NCBI RefSeq assembly: GCF_002159085.1
Contig: NZ_LZRU01000038.1
Coordinates: forward strand, 1-49,734
Source of the DNA: Thermobacillus sp. ZCTH02-B1
GTDB taxonomy: Bacteria; Bacillota; Bacilli; Paenibacillales; Paenibacillaceae
Reading direction: 5' to 3'
Length of the DNA: 49,734 nt
The translations under genes and the position numbers were made by a program. Under the pieces are notes generated by a model. That model did no database searches. It was not told where the DNA came from and saw only the letters and a program-made list of their open reading frames with translations. Shown here piece after piece: positions 38,533 through 47,516 of this stretch. Every line of letters begins with the position of its first letter. Within the stretch, counting starts at the first letter, position 1.

Positions 38533-40650
38533 TCACGCCTCCGGCAGCCGCACCGTCACCTTGAACAGATCGCCGTCGACCTCGAGCTCCAGCGTGCCTC
38601 CGTGCAAATCGACGATCGACTTCGCGATCGCGAGGCCCAGCCCCGAGCCTTCGGTGTGCCGCGACGCATCGCCCCGCTTGAACCGCTCGAGCAGCTCGTC
38701 GACGTCGTCGCCGAGCTCGTACTTCGAGACGTTCTTGAACGCGATCTCCGCCTTGCCGTCCGCGCTTCCGAGCGTAATGTAGGCCCGGGTCCCCTCCAGC
38801 GAGTAGCGGATCATGTTCGAGATGAGGTTGTCGAAGACGCGCCACATTTTCGGGCCGTCGACGAAGGCGTAAATCGGCTTCTCCGGCAGCCGGACCCGGA
38901 ATTCGACGCCCGCCGCGCCGTCCCTCGCGCCCGACTCGGCCAGCGCCTGCTCGAGGAGCTGGACGAGATCGATCCGCTCCCGGTTCAGCTCCACGCTGCC
39001 GCTCGCCATCTTGGTCGCCTCGAACAGGTCGTCGATCAGCGCCTTGAGCCGCTTGCTTTTCCGATCGATGATGTCGATGTAGTTCGCCCGCTCCTCCTCC
39101 GTGAGATCGGGCTTCTTCAGCAGATCCACATACGTGATGATCGACGTGAGCGGCGTGCGGAGATCGTGGCTGACGTTCGTGATCAGCTCCGTCTTGAGAC
39201 GCTCGCTTCTCATTTCGCTCGCGCGCGACGTCTCGGCAATCTGACGCAGCCGGTTCCAGTGGCCCGCCAGCTCCGCGATGACCGACCGCCCTTTGACCGG
39301 TACATCGCCGGTGGATCGTCCCGCCGCGTGGGCCCGCGCCGCCTCGAGCAGCCGGTTCAGATAACCGGCCTGCCGCAGGACGTACAGCAGGACCACGGCG
39401 ACGACCGCCGCGACCGCAAGCATATACGGAACCGCAGATTCGTAGGGGCCGACGGTCAGGGTCCCGCACATCGCAAATCCCAGCCCGAACACCACGGCGA
39501 ACAGCAGCACCGCCTGTGCGCCGACCCGTAAGGAGAGGAACGCTTCCCGGACCGTCCGGTACAGCCGCATCACCAGCGAAAGCCGCCACGCCCCGCCGAA
39601 CCGTTCCCCGTCCTTCCACGACCGGTACGCGAGCAGGATCAGCGCGGCGAGCACCCCGGTCACGGCCGTCTCGAGCGCCAACAGCCGGACGGTGGTGCCG
39701 GCAAGCCACAGGACGTCGCCTGCGGACAGGCGCTCATAGGGCAGGATCGCCTCCCGTTGCAGCCGGAACGCGGCGATGCCGGCGGCGGCGAGCAGCGCCG
39801 TCCGGACGTCGACGGGTATCTTCCGCCACAGGGTCCGCGCGCCGGACGGAAGGGCGGCGGGATCCGGCGCGGCCATCCCGAGGGCGGCCCGCTTCCTCCA
39901 GACCGCCGCGAGCGCCGTCAGGATGGCCAGCCCTGCGCCGGTCATGCCGTACGCATACCATTGATGCCTCCGATAGTCCGCATACTGCGCCAGGAAGCCG
40001 GGCGACTTCGGCACGCCGATCCAGCCCGAAAAATATTTCGCCGGGCGGGCCTCCATCACCCGGGACACTTCTTCCCGGACGGGGAAAAATTTCGGCGGCT
40101 CGAAAACCATCAGCCTGCCGTTCACCCGGTCGGGATACTCCAGCACGAACAACATGTCTTCCTTGGCTCTCTCCGCATCGCCGGCGTACGCGGCCAGCTC
40201 CGACTCCAGATTGGTGTACACCGTTCCCGTTCCCGATTCGGCGAGATGGAACGCGAACCGGTTCCGGTATTGGTAATAGGCGGCCCGAAAGCTCTCCAGA
40301 TATTCGAAATGCTGCTTCAGATTTGCCTTCCGTTCCTCCGCAATCCGGTTTCGGATCTCCTCGTCGCTCCATTCCTTCGCTCCATCGTTCAGGCGGCGGT
40401 ACCACTCGATGTCATCCCGCGTGACCGCGATTTGCCGGCTTGCCTCCTCGAACGTGACCGGCGCCAGTTCGAAAAACATGAGATACTGGAGAAATTCTCC
40501 CAGTTCCCCGACGATCCCGCTTGCCTCGATGAAGCTTTTGCCGGCATGCCTGGCGACGTCCGTGAGGCCGGCCGCCACCCCGTTCACGCCGATCGTCAGC
40601 AGGATCAGCGCCGTGAAGGCTGCCAGCCTATTTCTCCATCTTGTACCCAA
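38533..40650 (-). CDS. Sensor histidine kinase
   Basis: Membrane sensor kinase of 705 residues. One helix (about 9-27), a large extracytoplasmic region (about 28-235), then several further helices before the kinase core. The H-box is NVSHDLRTPLTSI; the N-box FDNLISNMIRYS; the G2 box EGSGLGLAIAKS. The G1 box is replaced by a KNVSKYELG-type stretch, as in VanS-like kinases. It overlaps the response regulator gene by 23 bases if it starts at TTG 40650; that start has a poor ribosome site, so its exact beginning is uncertain. The signal is unknown. Confidence 0.9.
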   Translation of the reverse strand: MGTRWRNRLAAFTALILLTIGVNGVAAGLTDVARHAGKSFIEASGIVGELGEFLQYLMFFELAPVTFEEASRQIAVTRDDIEWYRRLNDGAKEWSDEEIRNRIAEERKANLKQHFEYLESFRAAYYQYRNRFAFHLAESGTGTVYTNLESELAAYAGDAERAKEDMLFVLEYPDRVNGRLMVFEPPKFFPVREEVSRVMEARPAKYFSGWIGVPKSPGFLAQYADYRRHQWYAYGMTGAGLAILTALAAVWRKRAALGMAAPDPAALPSGARTLWRKIPVDVRTALLAAAGIAAFRLQREAILPYERLSAGDVLWLAGTTVRLLALETAVTGVLAALILLAYRSWKDGERFGGAWRLSLVMRLYRTVREAFLSLRVGAQAVLLFAVVFGLGFAMCGTLTVGPYESAVPYMLAVAAVVAVVLLYVLRQAGYLNRLLEAARAHAAGRSTGDVPVKGRSVIAELAGHWNRLRQIAETSRASEMRSERLKTELITNVSHDLRTPLTSIITYVDLLKKPDLTEEERANYIDIIDRKSKRLKALIDDLFEATKMASGSVELNRERIDLVQLLEQALAESGARDGAAGVEFRVRLPEKPIYAFVDGPKMWRVFDNLISNMIRYSLEGTRAYITLGSADGKAEIAFKNVSKYELGDDVDELLERFKRGDASRHTEGSGLGLAIAKSIVDLHGGTLELEVDGDLFKVTVRLPEA

Positions 40651-41320
40651 GTCCCCATACCACCTTCAGATAGCGCGGATGCTTCGGATCGATCTCGATC
40701 TTCTCCCGGATTTTCCGGATGTGGACGGCCACCGTGTTCTCCGGCCGGAATCCGGGTTCCTTCCAGACGCGCTCGTAGATTTCATCGATCGAGAAGACGC
40801 GCCCCGGGTGCGTCATGAGCAGCTCCACGATGCCGTACTCGATCGGCGTGAGGCTCACCGGCTCGCCGTTCAGGCGAAGTTCCTTCGCCTCCGTGTCGAG
40901 GGTGAGGCCGTTCAGCCGGATGACGCGGCCGCCTCCCTCGTACATGCCGAGCGTCATGTAGCGCCGAAGCTGCGACTTCACCCGCGCGATCAGCTCGAGC
41001 GGATTGAACGGCTTCGTTACGTAGTCGTCGGCGCCGACCTGCAGGCCGAGCACCTTGTCCGCGTCCTCGTTCTTCGCGCTCAGCATCAGGATCGGAATGT
41101 TCCGCTTCTCACGGATGCGGAGCGTCGCGGCCAGCCCGTCGAGACGGGGCATCATCACGTCGAGGAGGATGAGATGGACTTCGTGCCGCTCGAGCATGTC
41201 CAGCGCGGCGGCGCCGTCCTCCGCCTCCAGCACGTTCAGTCCCTCGTTGCGCAGATAGATTGCGATCGCTTCGCGGATCTCCTTGTCGTCATCGACGACG
41301 AGCACGGTCTGTCCGCCCAT
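40628..41320 (-). CDS. OmpR-family response regulator
   Basis: 230-residue two-component regulator. Receiver domain with the acidic pocket D10-D11-D12, phospho-acceptor D54 (LLDVMMP) and K103 (VTKPFNP); a winged-helix DNA-binding domain follows (LTPIEYGIVELLMTHPG, AVHIRKIREKIE, VVWGLGYKM). ATG 41320 follows AAAGAGGGGACGG. It is first in the operon with the histidine kinase. A TATAAT lies upstream on the minus strand (about 41368) but lacks a good -35 box, as expected if the system activates its own promoter. Confidence 0.95.
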   Translation of the reverse strand: MGGQTVLVVDDDKEIREAIAIYLRNEGLNVLEAEDGAAALDMLERHEVHLILLDVMMPRLDGLAATLRIREKRNIPILMLSAKNEDADKVLGLQVGADDYVTKPFNPLELIARVKSQLRRYMTLGMYEGGGRVIRLNGLTLDTEAKELRLNGEPVSLTPIEYGIVELLMTHPGRVFSIDEIYERVWKEPGFRPENTVAVHIRKIREKIEIDPKHPRYLKVVWGLGYKMEK

Positions 41321-41415
41321 GTCCGTCCCCTCTTTCTCTTTCGCAATCGGCCGATTACGCCTCCATTATAATGGGCGATTCTTGCGAAACGGGATGGGGA
41401 AAGATGAAGAATTTC

Positions 41416-42171
41416 TTAAGATGCGGGGTTCATCCGGCCGGGTCTTTCCTGTTTCAGATATTCCAGGGGCGACGCCGTATCGACCAGCCCGCTCTCCCGC
41501 AGGAACTGCAGGATCAGATGGTGGTGCGAGCAGCCGTGCATCGCGAGAATCCGGTCTTCCGGGCCTTCCGCCAGGTTCGCGATGTTCGTGTACATGATCA
41601 GATTCCGCTGGTACCACCACCGCATCCAGCCGATCCCGACGTAATCCGTCCGCGTGCCGATCCGGGCGAAATAGCGGATGTAAATCTGATGGTCGTGCAG
41701 GTTGAACGCCGGATCGTTCAGAGCCGTCAGGATTTCGGAAAACGTTCGGTTCATGCGGCCGTGAAGATCCATGCGCCGGATGTGCTCCATCATTTCCGCG
41801 TGCAGCGCGGGCTGGTGCTTCTCCGCCCATTCACCATTCGAACACGTCACCCACGCCGCGCTGGCCGGTGTTCTCCATCCAGTCGATCGCGTGCACCTTC
41901 GCATGGCCGCATCGCTCTGCAAGGCGGAACGCCAGCTGGCAGATTTCGCCGGACGTTTTCAAGCCCGACGCGAGCTCGCCGGGCCCGCGAGATAGTCCCG
42001 ATAGTCGCGGTCGAGCAGATCCCCTCTCTTCACGGGCACCTCGACGGCGATCTTCGTCGGCTGGAAACGGGCCAGCTTCCCGACGGCCTCCAGAATCTCC
42101 GCCTGCCGGTCCGGTTCGTGATCCGCGTCGGTCATGTGATAGACTCCCAGCACCATGATCGTCGGTTTCAA
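41416..42171 (-). pseudogene. DUF5694-like protein gene broken by two frameshifts
   Basis: Three overlapping pieces together make one ~250-residue protein of the DUF5694 type (MVLGVYHM start; AVEVPVKRGDLLDRDYRDYL; then ELASGLKTSGEICQLAFRLAERCGH and HAIDWMENTG; then AEKHQPALHAEMMEHIRRM to WMRWWYQRNLIMYTNIANL). The first break is near 41981-41986 (GGGCCC, one base lost). The second is a 7-bp tandem duplication, CCATTCA at 41827-41833 and again from 41834. The two breaks together restore the frame, but stop codons lie between. TTG 42171 follows AAAGGAGG. A perfect cre match lies 25 bases upstream. Confidence 0.75.
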
Positions 42172-42195
42172 CGGCAGGGCGCCTCCTTTTCCGAT

Positions 42196-42209
42196 TGCAA
42201 ACGGTTACA
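42196..42209 (-). promoter_or_regulatory. cre-like site upstream of the broken DUF5694 gene
   Basis: TGTAACCGTTTGCA on the minus strand matches TGNAANCGNTNNCA at every fixed position. LacI-family operators other than CcpA sites look the same. Confidence 0.5.
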
Positions 42210-42451
42210 AATACGATTCGACCTTTTCGCCTCCGGCTCCTCCAAATATGGAAAAACACGACCGGGTGTCCGCTGATCGCGACTCCCTCGGGGTTTCTCC
42301 CGCGCGCACCCGGCACCGCGGTCCCGGGCATGCGGCGGCATCCGTCGGGAATGGAGACGGGCCGGTCTTCATGTTCGCGGACAAGGCGTGTATGATGGGG
42401 GAAGGAGCGATTTTTCACCCTTCATTCCATTGTCGGGAGGTGGCCGGCCGC

Positions 42452-43360
42452 ATGAAAAGGAACCGGCTGGGACAATCGGATCTTTACGTGAGCGAGATCG
42501 GACTCGGCTGCATGTCGCTCGGAACGGAGGAGGGGCCGGCGGTCCGGATCATCCACGAGGCGCTGGATGCGGGAGTCAATTTTCTCGATACCGCCGATCT
42601 GTACGACCACGGGCGGAACGAGGAGATCGTCGGCAAAGCGATCAAGGGCCGGCGCAGCGAGGTGATCGTGGCGACGAAGGTCGGAAACCGCCGCATTCCC
42701 GGGCAGGAAGGCTGGGTCTGGGACCCGTCGAAGGCGTACATCAAGCAGGCGGTCCACGAGAGCCTGCGCCGGCTCGGAACGGACTACATCGACCTGTACC
42801 AGCTTCACGGCGGCACGATCGACGATCCGATCGACGAGACGATCGAGGCGTTCGAGGAGCTGAAGCAGGAAGGGCTGATCCGGTATTACGGCATATCCTC
42901 GATCCGGCCGAACGTGATCCGCGAGTACGTGCGCCGTTCGAACATCGTCAGCCTGATGAGCCAGTACAGCATGCTGGACCGCAGGCCCGAGGAGGAGACG
43001 CTGCGGCTCATCGAATCGCGGGGCATCAGCCTGATCGCGCGCGGCCCGCTCGCCGGCGGCATCCTGACGGAGAACGGCGCGGCGAAGGCCGAGAAGGACT
43101 ATCTCGATTACGGCAAGGATGAATTGCGGGAAGTGCGGAAGCGGCTCATGGAGCTGTGCTCGGGCGGGCGCACGCTCGTGCAAACGGCCCTGCGCTACGC
43201 GCTCGCCGATCCGGCGGTGGCGACGGTCATCCCCGGCGCGAGCAGCCTGGAACAGCTCAGGCAGAATCTGTCGGCCGCGGCCGCGCCGCCGCTGACCGAA
43301 GAGGAAATCGCCGCGATCCGCGCCGTCACGCGGGCGAACCGGTACGGGCTGCACCGGTGA
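42452..43360 (+). CDS. Aldo/keto reductase (YccK/IolS-like)
   Basis: 302-residue NADPH-dependent reductase. The tetrad is D46 (NFLDTADLY), Y51, K76 (VATKVGNR) and H119 (LYQLHGG); the cofactor end reads TVIPGASSLEQLRQNL. It resembles the general stress/IolS type of AKR and is only distantly similar to the reductase at 15918-16814. ATG 42452 follows GGGAGGTGG. A weak promoter (TTCATG, 17 bp, TATGAT at 42391-42396) precedes it. Confidence 0.92.
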   Translation: MKRNRLGQSDLYVSEIGLGCMSLGTEEGPAVRIIHEALDAGVNFLDTADLYDHGRNEEIVGKAIKGRRSEVIVATKVGNRRIPGQEGWVWDPSKAYIKQAVHESLRRLGTDYIDLYQLHGGTIDDPIDETIEAFEELKQEGLIRYYGISSIRPNVIREYVRRSNIVSLMSQYSMLDRRPEEETLRLIESRGISLIARGPLAGGILTENGAAKAEKDYLDYGKDELREVRKRLMELCSGGRTLVQTALRYALADPAVATVIPGASSLEQLRQNLSAAAAPPLTEEEIAAIRAVTRANRYGLHR

Positions 43361-43431
43361 AGACGGGCGGAACCGGCGCGGAATGGACGCGGCTGACGCC
43401 TTCAGCGGCCGCAAATCGAAGATTGGACGAG

Positions 43432-43458
43432 AAATCCCGGGCGAACCGGGGTTTTCTT
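43432..43458 (+). terminator. Terminator of the aldo/keto reductase gene
   Basis: AAATCCCGG pairs with CCGGGGTTT (five-base loop, one G-T pair), followed by TCTTG. Confidence 0.6.
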
Positions 43459-43472
43459 GTTGATCCGGGTGA

Positions 43473-43500
43473 TTGACAAGCCGTGAATGGTTTATATACT
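43473..43500 (+). promoter_or_regulatory. Sigma-A promoter of metNIQ
   Basis: TTGACA (43473-43478), 16-bp spacer, TATACT (43495-43500). The leader to metN is only ~65-80 nt and AT-rich, too short for an S-box (SAM) riboswitch. Confidence 0.75.
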
Positions 43501-43572
43501 GATACTTATCTCTGATCATAATCTCCGATAAATCCAATATGTTTTCTAAATTTTGCCTGTTGCGCTTATTCG

Positions 43573-44604
43573 GTGGGAGGGATCGGCCTGATCATCCTGG
43601 ACAACCTGGTCAAAACCTACGGGGCCGGGAAAGAAACCTTCACCGTCATCAATCATGTCTCCCTGAAGGTGGAGAAGGGGGAAATCTTCGGCATCATCGG
43701 GCGCTCCGGCGCCGGCAAGAGCACGCTGCTCCGCTGCGTCAACCTGCTCGCGCGGCCGGATTCGGGCACCGTCACCGTCGGCGGCGTCGAGCTCACCCGT
43801 CTGAACACGCGCGAGCTGCAGGCCCGTCGGCGGAAGATTGGCATGATTTTTCAGCATTTCAACCTTCTTTCGACGCTGACGGCGCGCGACAACGTCGCGT
43901 TCCCTCTCCGGCTGGAGAAGATGTCCCGGCAGGAAATCCGGCGAAGGGCGGACGAGCTGCTCGAGCTGGTCGGCATGAGCGGACATGCGGACAAATATCC
44001 GGCCCAGCTCTCGGGCGGGCAGAAGCAGCGCGTCGCCATCGCCCGGGCGCTGGCCGCGCAGCCCGACGTGCTGCTCTGCGATGAAGCGACGTCGGCGCTC
44101 GATCAGGAGACGACGCGCTCCGTGCTGGCCCTGCTGGGCGACATCAACCGCAAGCTGGGCGTCACGATCCTGCTCGTCACCCACGAGATTGAAGTGGTCC
44201 GCTCCATTTGCGACCGGGTCGCGGTCATGCACCGCGGAGAGATCGTGGAAATGGGCAGGACGGCCGATCTGCTGCTCAAACCGCGGCACCCGGCAACGCG
44301 CGAACTGGTGCAGGCGGAAGACGTCGACGTCCGGGCATGGATCGGCGGAAATGGCGGCGAAGACGGCGGGACGATCGTCCGGGTGCTTCTGTCCGGCGAA
44401 AGCGCGGGCCGGCCGGCGCTGTCCGAAGCGGTCCGCGGCACCTCCGTCCGGTTCGTCATCCTGCACGGCACCGTCTCCCGCATCCGCGACGTGCCCTACG
44501 GAAGGTTGACGATCCGTTTCGACGGACCTCCCGGCGAGACATCCGCCGTGATCGGACGGCTCCGGGACATGGGCTGGGAGGTGGAATCCGTCGATGGGAT
44601 ATGA
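43573..44604 (+). CDS. metN: Methionine ABC transporter ATP-binding protein
   Basis: ATPase of the D/L-methionine importer MetNIQ, 343 residues from GTG 43573. Walker A GRSGAGKST, Q-loop FQHFNLLS, signature LSGGQKQR, Walker B VLLCDEATS, H-loop THE; the C-terminal ~80 residues are the NIL/ACT-like domain that senses internal methionine. The start is doubtful: GTG 43573 has no ribosome site, whereas GGGAGGG lies ideally before CTG 43588, giving the typical MIILDNLVKTY N-terminus. The 3' end overlaps metI by 11 bases. Confidence 0.96.
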   Translation: MGGIGLIILDNLVKTYGAGKETFTVINHVSLKVEKGEIFGIIGRSGAGKSTLLRCVNLLARPDSGTVTVGGVELTRLNTRELQARRRKIGMIFQHFNLLSTLTARDNVAFPLRLEKMSRQEIRRRADELLELVGMSGHADKYPAQLSGGQKQRVAIARALAAQPDVLLCDEATSALDQETTRSVLALLGDINRKLGVTILLVTHEIEVVRSICDRVAVMHRGEIVEMGRTADLLLKPRHPATRELVQAEDVDVRAWIGGNGGEDGGTIVRVLLSGESAGRPALSEAVRGTSVRFVILHGTVSRIRDVPYGRLTIRFDGPPGETSAVIGRLRDMGWEVESVDGI

Positions 44605-45256
44605 AAATATTCCGTGGCCGCTCATCTGGCAGGCGACGCGCGAGACGCTCATCATGCTCGGCGCCTCGCTCGCGCTGTCCGTGCCGATCGGACTCGTGGT
44701 CGGGGTGCTGGTCTTCCTGACCTCCCCCGGGCAGTTCTGGCAGCAGATTTGGGTGCACCGGCTGCTGTCGCTGATCGTCAACGTCACCCGGTCGGTGCCG
44801 TTCATCATCATGCTGATCTACGTCATGCCGCTCACCCGCTGGCTGGTCGGCACCTCGATCGGCGTCAAGGGGGCCATCCCTCCGCTGGTCATCGCGGCCG
44901 CTCCGTTCTTCGCCAGACTGACCGAGATCGCGCTCCGGGAAGTGGACCGCGGGGTGATCGAAGCCGCCGAGGCGATGGGAACGCCGCGCCTGACCATCAT
45001 CCGGCGCGTGTTGCTCCGGGAAGCGCGGACCGGCCTGATCGCGGGCATCACGGTCACCGCCGTCAACCTGGTCTCCTACACGGCCATGTCCGGCGTCGTC
45101 GGCGGCGGCGGGCTCGGAGATCTGGCGATCCGCTACGGCTATCAGCGGTTCCGGCCCGATGTCATGGCGGTCACCGTCCTGTTGCTGGTCATCCTGGTGC
45201 AGCTGCTGCAGTCGTTCGGCGACCGGCTGGTCAGACGGCTGTCCAGGAACCAATAG
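44594..45256 (+). CDS. metI: Methionine ABC transporter permease
   Basis: 220-residue inner-membrane permease, second gene of metNIQ. Five to six helices and the ABC permease EAA loop (EAAEAMGTPRLTIIRRVLL), which docks onto MetN. ATG 44594 lies within the end of metN, with GGGAGGTGG upstream, so translation is coupled. Confidence 0.96.
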   Translation: MGYENIPWPLIWQATRETLIMLGASLALSVPIGLVVGVLVFLTSPGQFWQQIWVHRLLSLIVNVTRSVPFIIMLIYVMPLTRWLVGTSIGVKGAIPPLVIAAAPFFARLTEIALREVDRGVIEAAEAMGTPRLTIIRRVLLREARTGLIAGITVTAVNLVSYTAMSGVVGGGGLGDLAIRYGYQRFRPDVMAVTVLLLVILVQLLQSFGDRLVRRLSRNQ

Positions 45257-45292
45257 ATAACAATTCACAAGAAGGACAGGAGTGGAGAGAAG

Positions 45293-46201
45293 ATGAAGAA
45301 AACCTTGGGTCTTTTGTTGATGGTTTTCGCATTGGTGCTGCTGTCCGCCTGCGGCAACAATTCCGGAGGCAATGCCGGAGACAATGACGCGGCAAACGCC
45401 GGCGCGAATGCCGGCAGCATCGGGGATGCCGGCGATTCGTCCGCATCGGAGGACAGCGCCGCCGGAGAACCGGCCGCCGAGCCGGTGACGATCAAGGTGG
45501 GCGCCACCCCCGAACCGCACGCGACCATTCTGGAATTCGTGAAGGACAAGCTGGCGGCGGAAGGCGTCAATCTGGAGATCGTCGTGTTCAACGACTACGT
45601 GCAGCCGAACGTGCAGCTCTACGAAAAGCAGCTGGACGCGAACTTCTTCCAGCATGTGCCCTATCTCGAGGAGTTCAACGCGGAGAAGGGCTATGACCTC
45701 GTGAAGGTTACGGGGGTGCACATCGAACCGATGGGCGCCTACTCCAAAAAGATCGATTCCATCGACCAACTGAAGGACGGCGCGAAGATCGCCATCCCGA
45801 ACGACGCGACCAACGGCGGACGGGCGCTGGCGCTGCTCGCGAAGCACAACCTGATCACGCTGAAGGAAGGCGTCGGCATTCTGGCGACCGTTCAGGACAT
45901 CGCGGACAATCCGAAGAACCTCGAAATCGTCGAGCTGGAAGCGGCCACGCTTCCCCGCGTGCTGCCGGACGTCGACATCGCCGTCATCAACACCAACTAC
46001 GCCCTCGAGGCCGGTCTGGTGCCGACCCGGGACGCGTTGTTCATCGAGGACAGCGATTCGCCGTACGTCAACATTCTGGTCGCGCGTCCGGACAACCAAA
46101 ATGACGAGGCGATCCGGAAACTGGCGGACGCGCTCAACTCGCCCGAAGTGAAACAGTTCATCGAGGAGAACTACGAAGGCGCGGTCGTGCCCGCGTTCTG
46201 A
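45293..46201 (+). CDS. metQ: Methionine-binding lipoprotein
   Basis: 302-residue substrate-binding lipoprotein (NlpA/MetQ family). Signal peptide with lipobox LLSAC, C20 being the lipidated residue; then an Asn/Gly/Ala/Ser-rich linker (about 21-65) and the binding domain with VGATPEPHATILEF, the NDYVQPN-x-QLYEKQLDANFFQH block and IDSIDQLKDGAKIAIPND. It captures methionine outside the membrane and hands it to MetI. ATG 45293 follows GGAGTGGAGAG. A strong terminator ends the operon. Confidence 0.97.
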   Translation: MKKTLGLLLMVFALVLLSACGNNSGGNAGDNDAANAGANAGSIGDAGDSSASEDSAAGEPAAEPVTIKVGATPEPHATILEFVKDKLAAEGVNLEIVVFNDYVQPNVQLYEKQLDANFFQHVPYLEEFNAEKGYDLVKVTGVHIEPMGAYSKKIDSIDQLKDGAKIAIPNDATNGGRALALLAKHNLITLKEGVGILATVQDIADNPKNLEIVELEAATLPRVLPDVDIAVINTNYALEAGLVPTRDALFIEDSDSPYVNILVARPDNQNDEAIRKLADALNSPEVKQFIEENYEGAVVPAF

Positions 46202-46219
46202 CAGGCGCGAGCCGCGGAC

Positions 46220-46268
46220 AAGCCCCGGACATTCCGGAAGATCACACTCCGGACGTCCGGGGCTTTTC
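46220..46268 (+). terminator. Terminator of metNIQ
   Basis: AAGCCCCGGAC pairs with GTCCGGGGCTT, with an inner TTCCGGA/TCCGGA stem, followed by TTCGTTGT. Confidence 0.88.
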
Positions 46269-46344
46269 GTTGTCCGGCGCGCCCGCCGGCCGTCCCGTCC
46301 GCGCGGATGCGGCCCCCGCATGCGGCGGACCCTTTCCCCCGTCC

Positions 46345-46429
46345 GGCGGACATGTTCCCCGCTCGCGCCTCGTTCGGATATTTTCCCCGCTTGCGCTTCG
46401 TTCGGCGGACATTTTCCCCGCTTGCGACG
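46345..46429. repeat. Three degenerate ~29-bp tandem repeats
   Basis: The unit GGACATTTTCCCCGCTTGCG plus CTTCGTTC occurs at 46348, 46376 and 46407 with a few changes. It fills the gap between the metQ terminator and the alpha/beta hydrolase gene; function unknown. Confidence 0.75.
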
Positions 46430-46478
46430 AGTATGGTGGAAGTGGAGGAAGTCTGTTCTTTGCCGGGGGGAATGGAGA

Positions 46479-47261
46479 TTGGGAGAATATATCGAAGTGG
46501 AGCCGGGCGTCCGGTTGTACGTCGAGGATCTGAATCCGTCAGGCTCGAAGACGATCGTGTTCATCCACGGCTGGCCGCTGAACCACAGGCAGTTCGAATA
46601 TCAGTTCGACGAGCTGCCCGCCCGGGGGTTCCGCGTCATCGGCATCGACTGGCGCGGCTTCGGCAACTCGGACAAACCGTATCACGGATACGATTTTGAC
46701 CGGCTGGCGGACGACATCCGCGCGGTGTTCGACCGGAAGCAGCTCCGGAACGTCGTCCTGGCCGGCCATTCCGCGGGCGGCGCCATCTCGATCCGCTACA
46801 TGTCCCGGCACGGGGGACATGGCGTATCGAAGCTCGTGCTGATCGCCGCGGCGGCGCCGACCGCTTTCACGCCGGAGACGGCGGAACGGTTTCTGGCGGT
46901 GAACGCCGGCGACAGGCCGAACCTGATGCGGCATGTGGCGGACAGTTTCTTCTTCCGCTACGCGACCGAACCGTTCAGGGAGTGGTTCATCGGACTCGGG
47001 CTGCAGGCGGCCGGCTGGTCCACCGCGGCGATGATCCGCCTGCTGCGGGACACGAATCTGTATGCCGATCTTGCCGCAATCCGCGTTCCGACGCTGATCA
47101 CGCACGGCGTCCACGACCGGGTGGTGCCATTCACGCAGGCGCTGGAGCAGCACGCCCGCATTCCGCAGTCCCGGCTCGTGCCGTTCCACTACAGCGGCCA
47201 CGGTCTGTTCTGGGAAGAGCGGGAGGAATTCAACCGGCTGATCGCGGAATTCGCGGGATGA
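46479..47261 (+). CDS. Alpha/beta hydrolase
   Basis: 260-residue alpha/beta-hydrolase-fold enzyme. Oxyanion-hole segment FIHGWPLNHRQF, nucleophile elbow G-H-S98-A-G, catalytic Asp in HGVHDRVVP and His in YSGHGLFWEE. It is closest in look to non-haem haloperoxidases and arylesterases. TTG 46479 was chosen: it follows GGGGGGAATGGAG and gives the usual N-terminal strand EYIEVEPGVRLYVED; the frame is open further upstream but runs through tandem repeats. Substrate unknown. Confidence 0.9.
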   Translation: MGEYIEVEPGVRLYVEDLNPSGSKTIVFIHGWPLNHRQFEYQFDELPARGFRVIGIDWRGFGNSDKPYHGYDFDRLADDIRAVFDRKQLRNVVLAGHSAGGAISIRYMSRHGGHGVSKLVLIAAAAPTAFTPETAERFLAVNAGDRPNLMRHVADSFFFRYATEPFREWFIGLGLQAAGWSTAAMIRLLRDTNLYADLAAIRVPTLITHGVHDRVVPFTQALEQHARIPQSRLVPFHYSGHGLFWEEREEFNRLIAEFAG

Positions 47262-47333
47262 CGGTGTGTCTGCCGCAAGCGCCCGCGCCATTAGCCCTGC
47301 ATCCTGCATCATGCAAATTTGGACTACATGGGG

Positions 47334-47372
47334 GCAGCCCGGGCCAAAGCCGGCCCAACGGGCTGCATTTTT
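47334..47372 (+). terminator. Terminator of the alpha/beta hydrolase gene
   Basis: GCAGCCCG pairs with CGGGCTGC, inner GGCC/GGCC, then ATTTTTG. Confidence 0.8.
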
Positions 47373-47516
47373 GCAGCAACAATGCGGATCCGGAACCTCC
47401 GCGGTCTGCGCCCCGATGTGCCAATGTTGCAGGACGTTGCGCTTTCGACCGCGGCCGCTGGCTGGTTCAACCCGAATCCGTGGAACGGCCGCAGCCCGCC
47501 GGACACCCGCACCGAA

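Noticed and set aside
43500..43573. S-box (SAM) riboswitch before metN
   Set aside because: The leader after the consensus promoter is only ~70 nt and has no S-box stems or terminator.
46320..46478. Upstream extension of the alpha/beta hydrolase
   Set aside because: It crosses degenerate tandem repeats, is Arg/Pro/Cys-rich and has no ribosome site.
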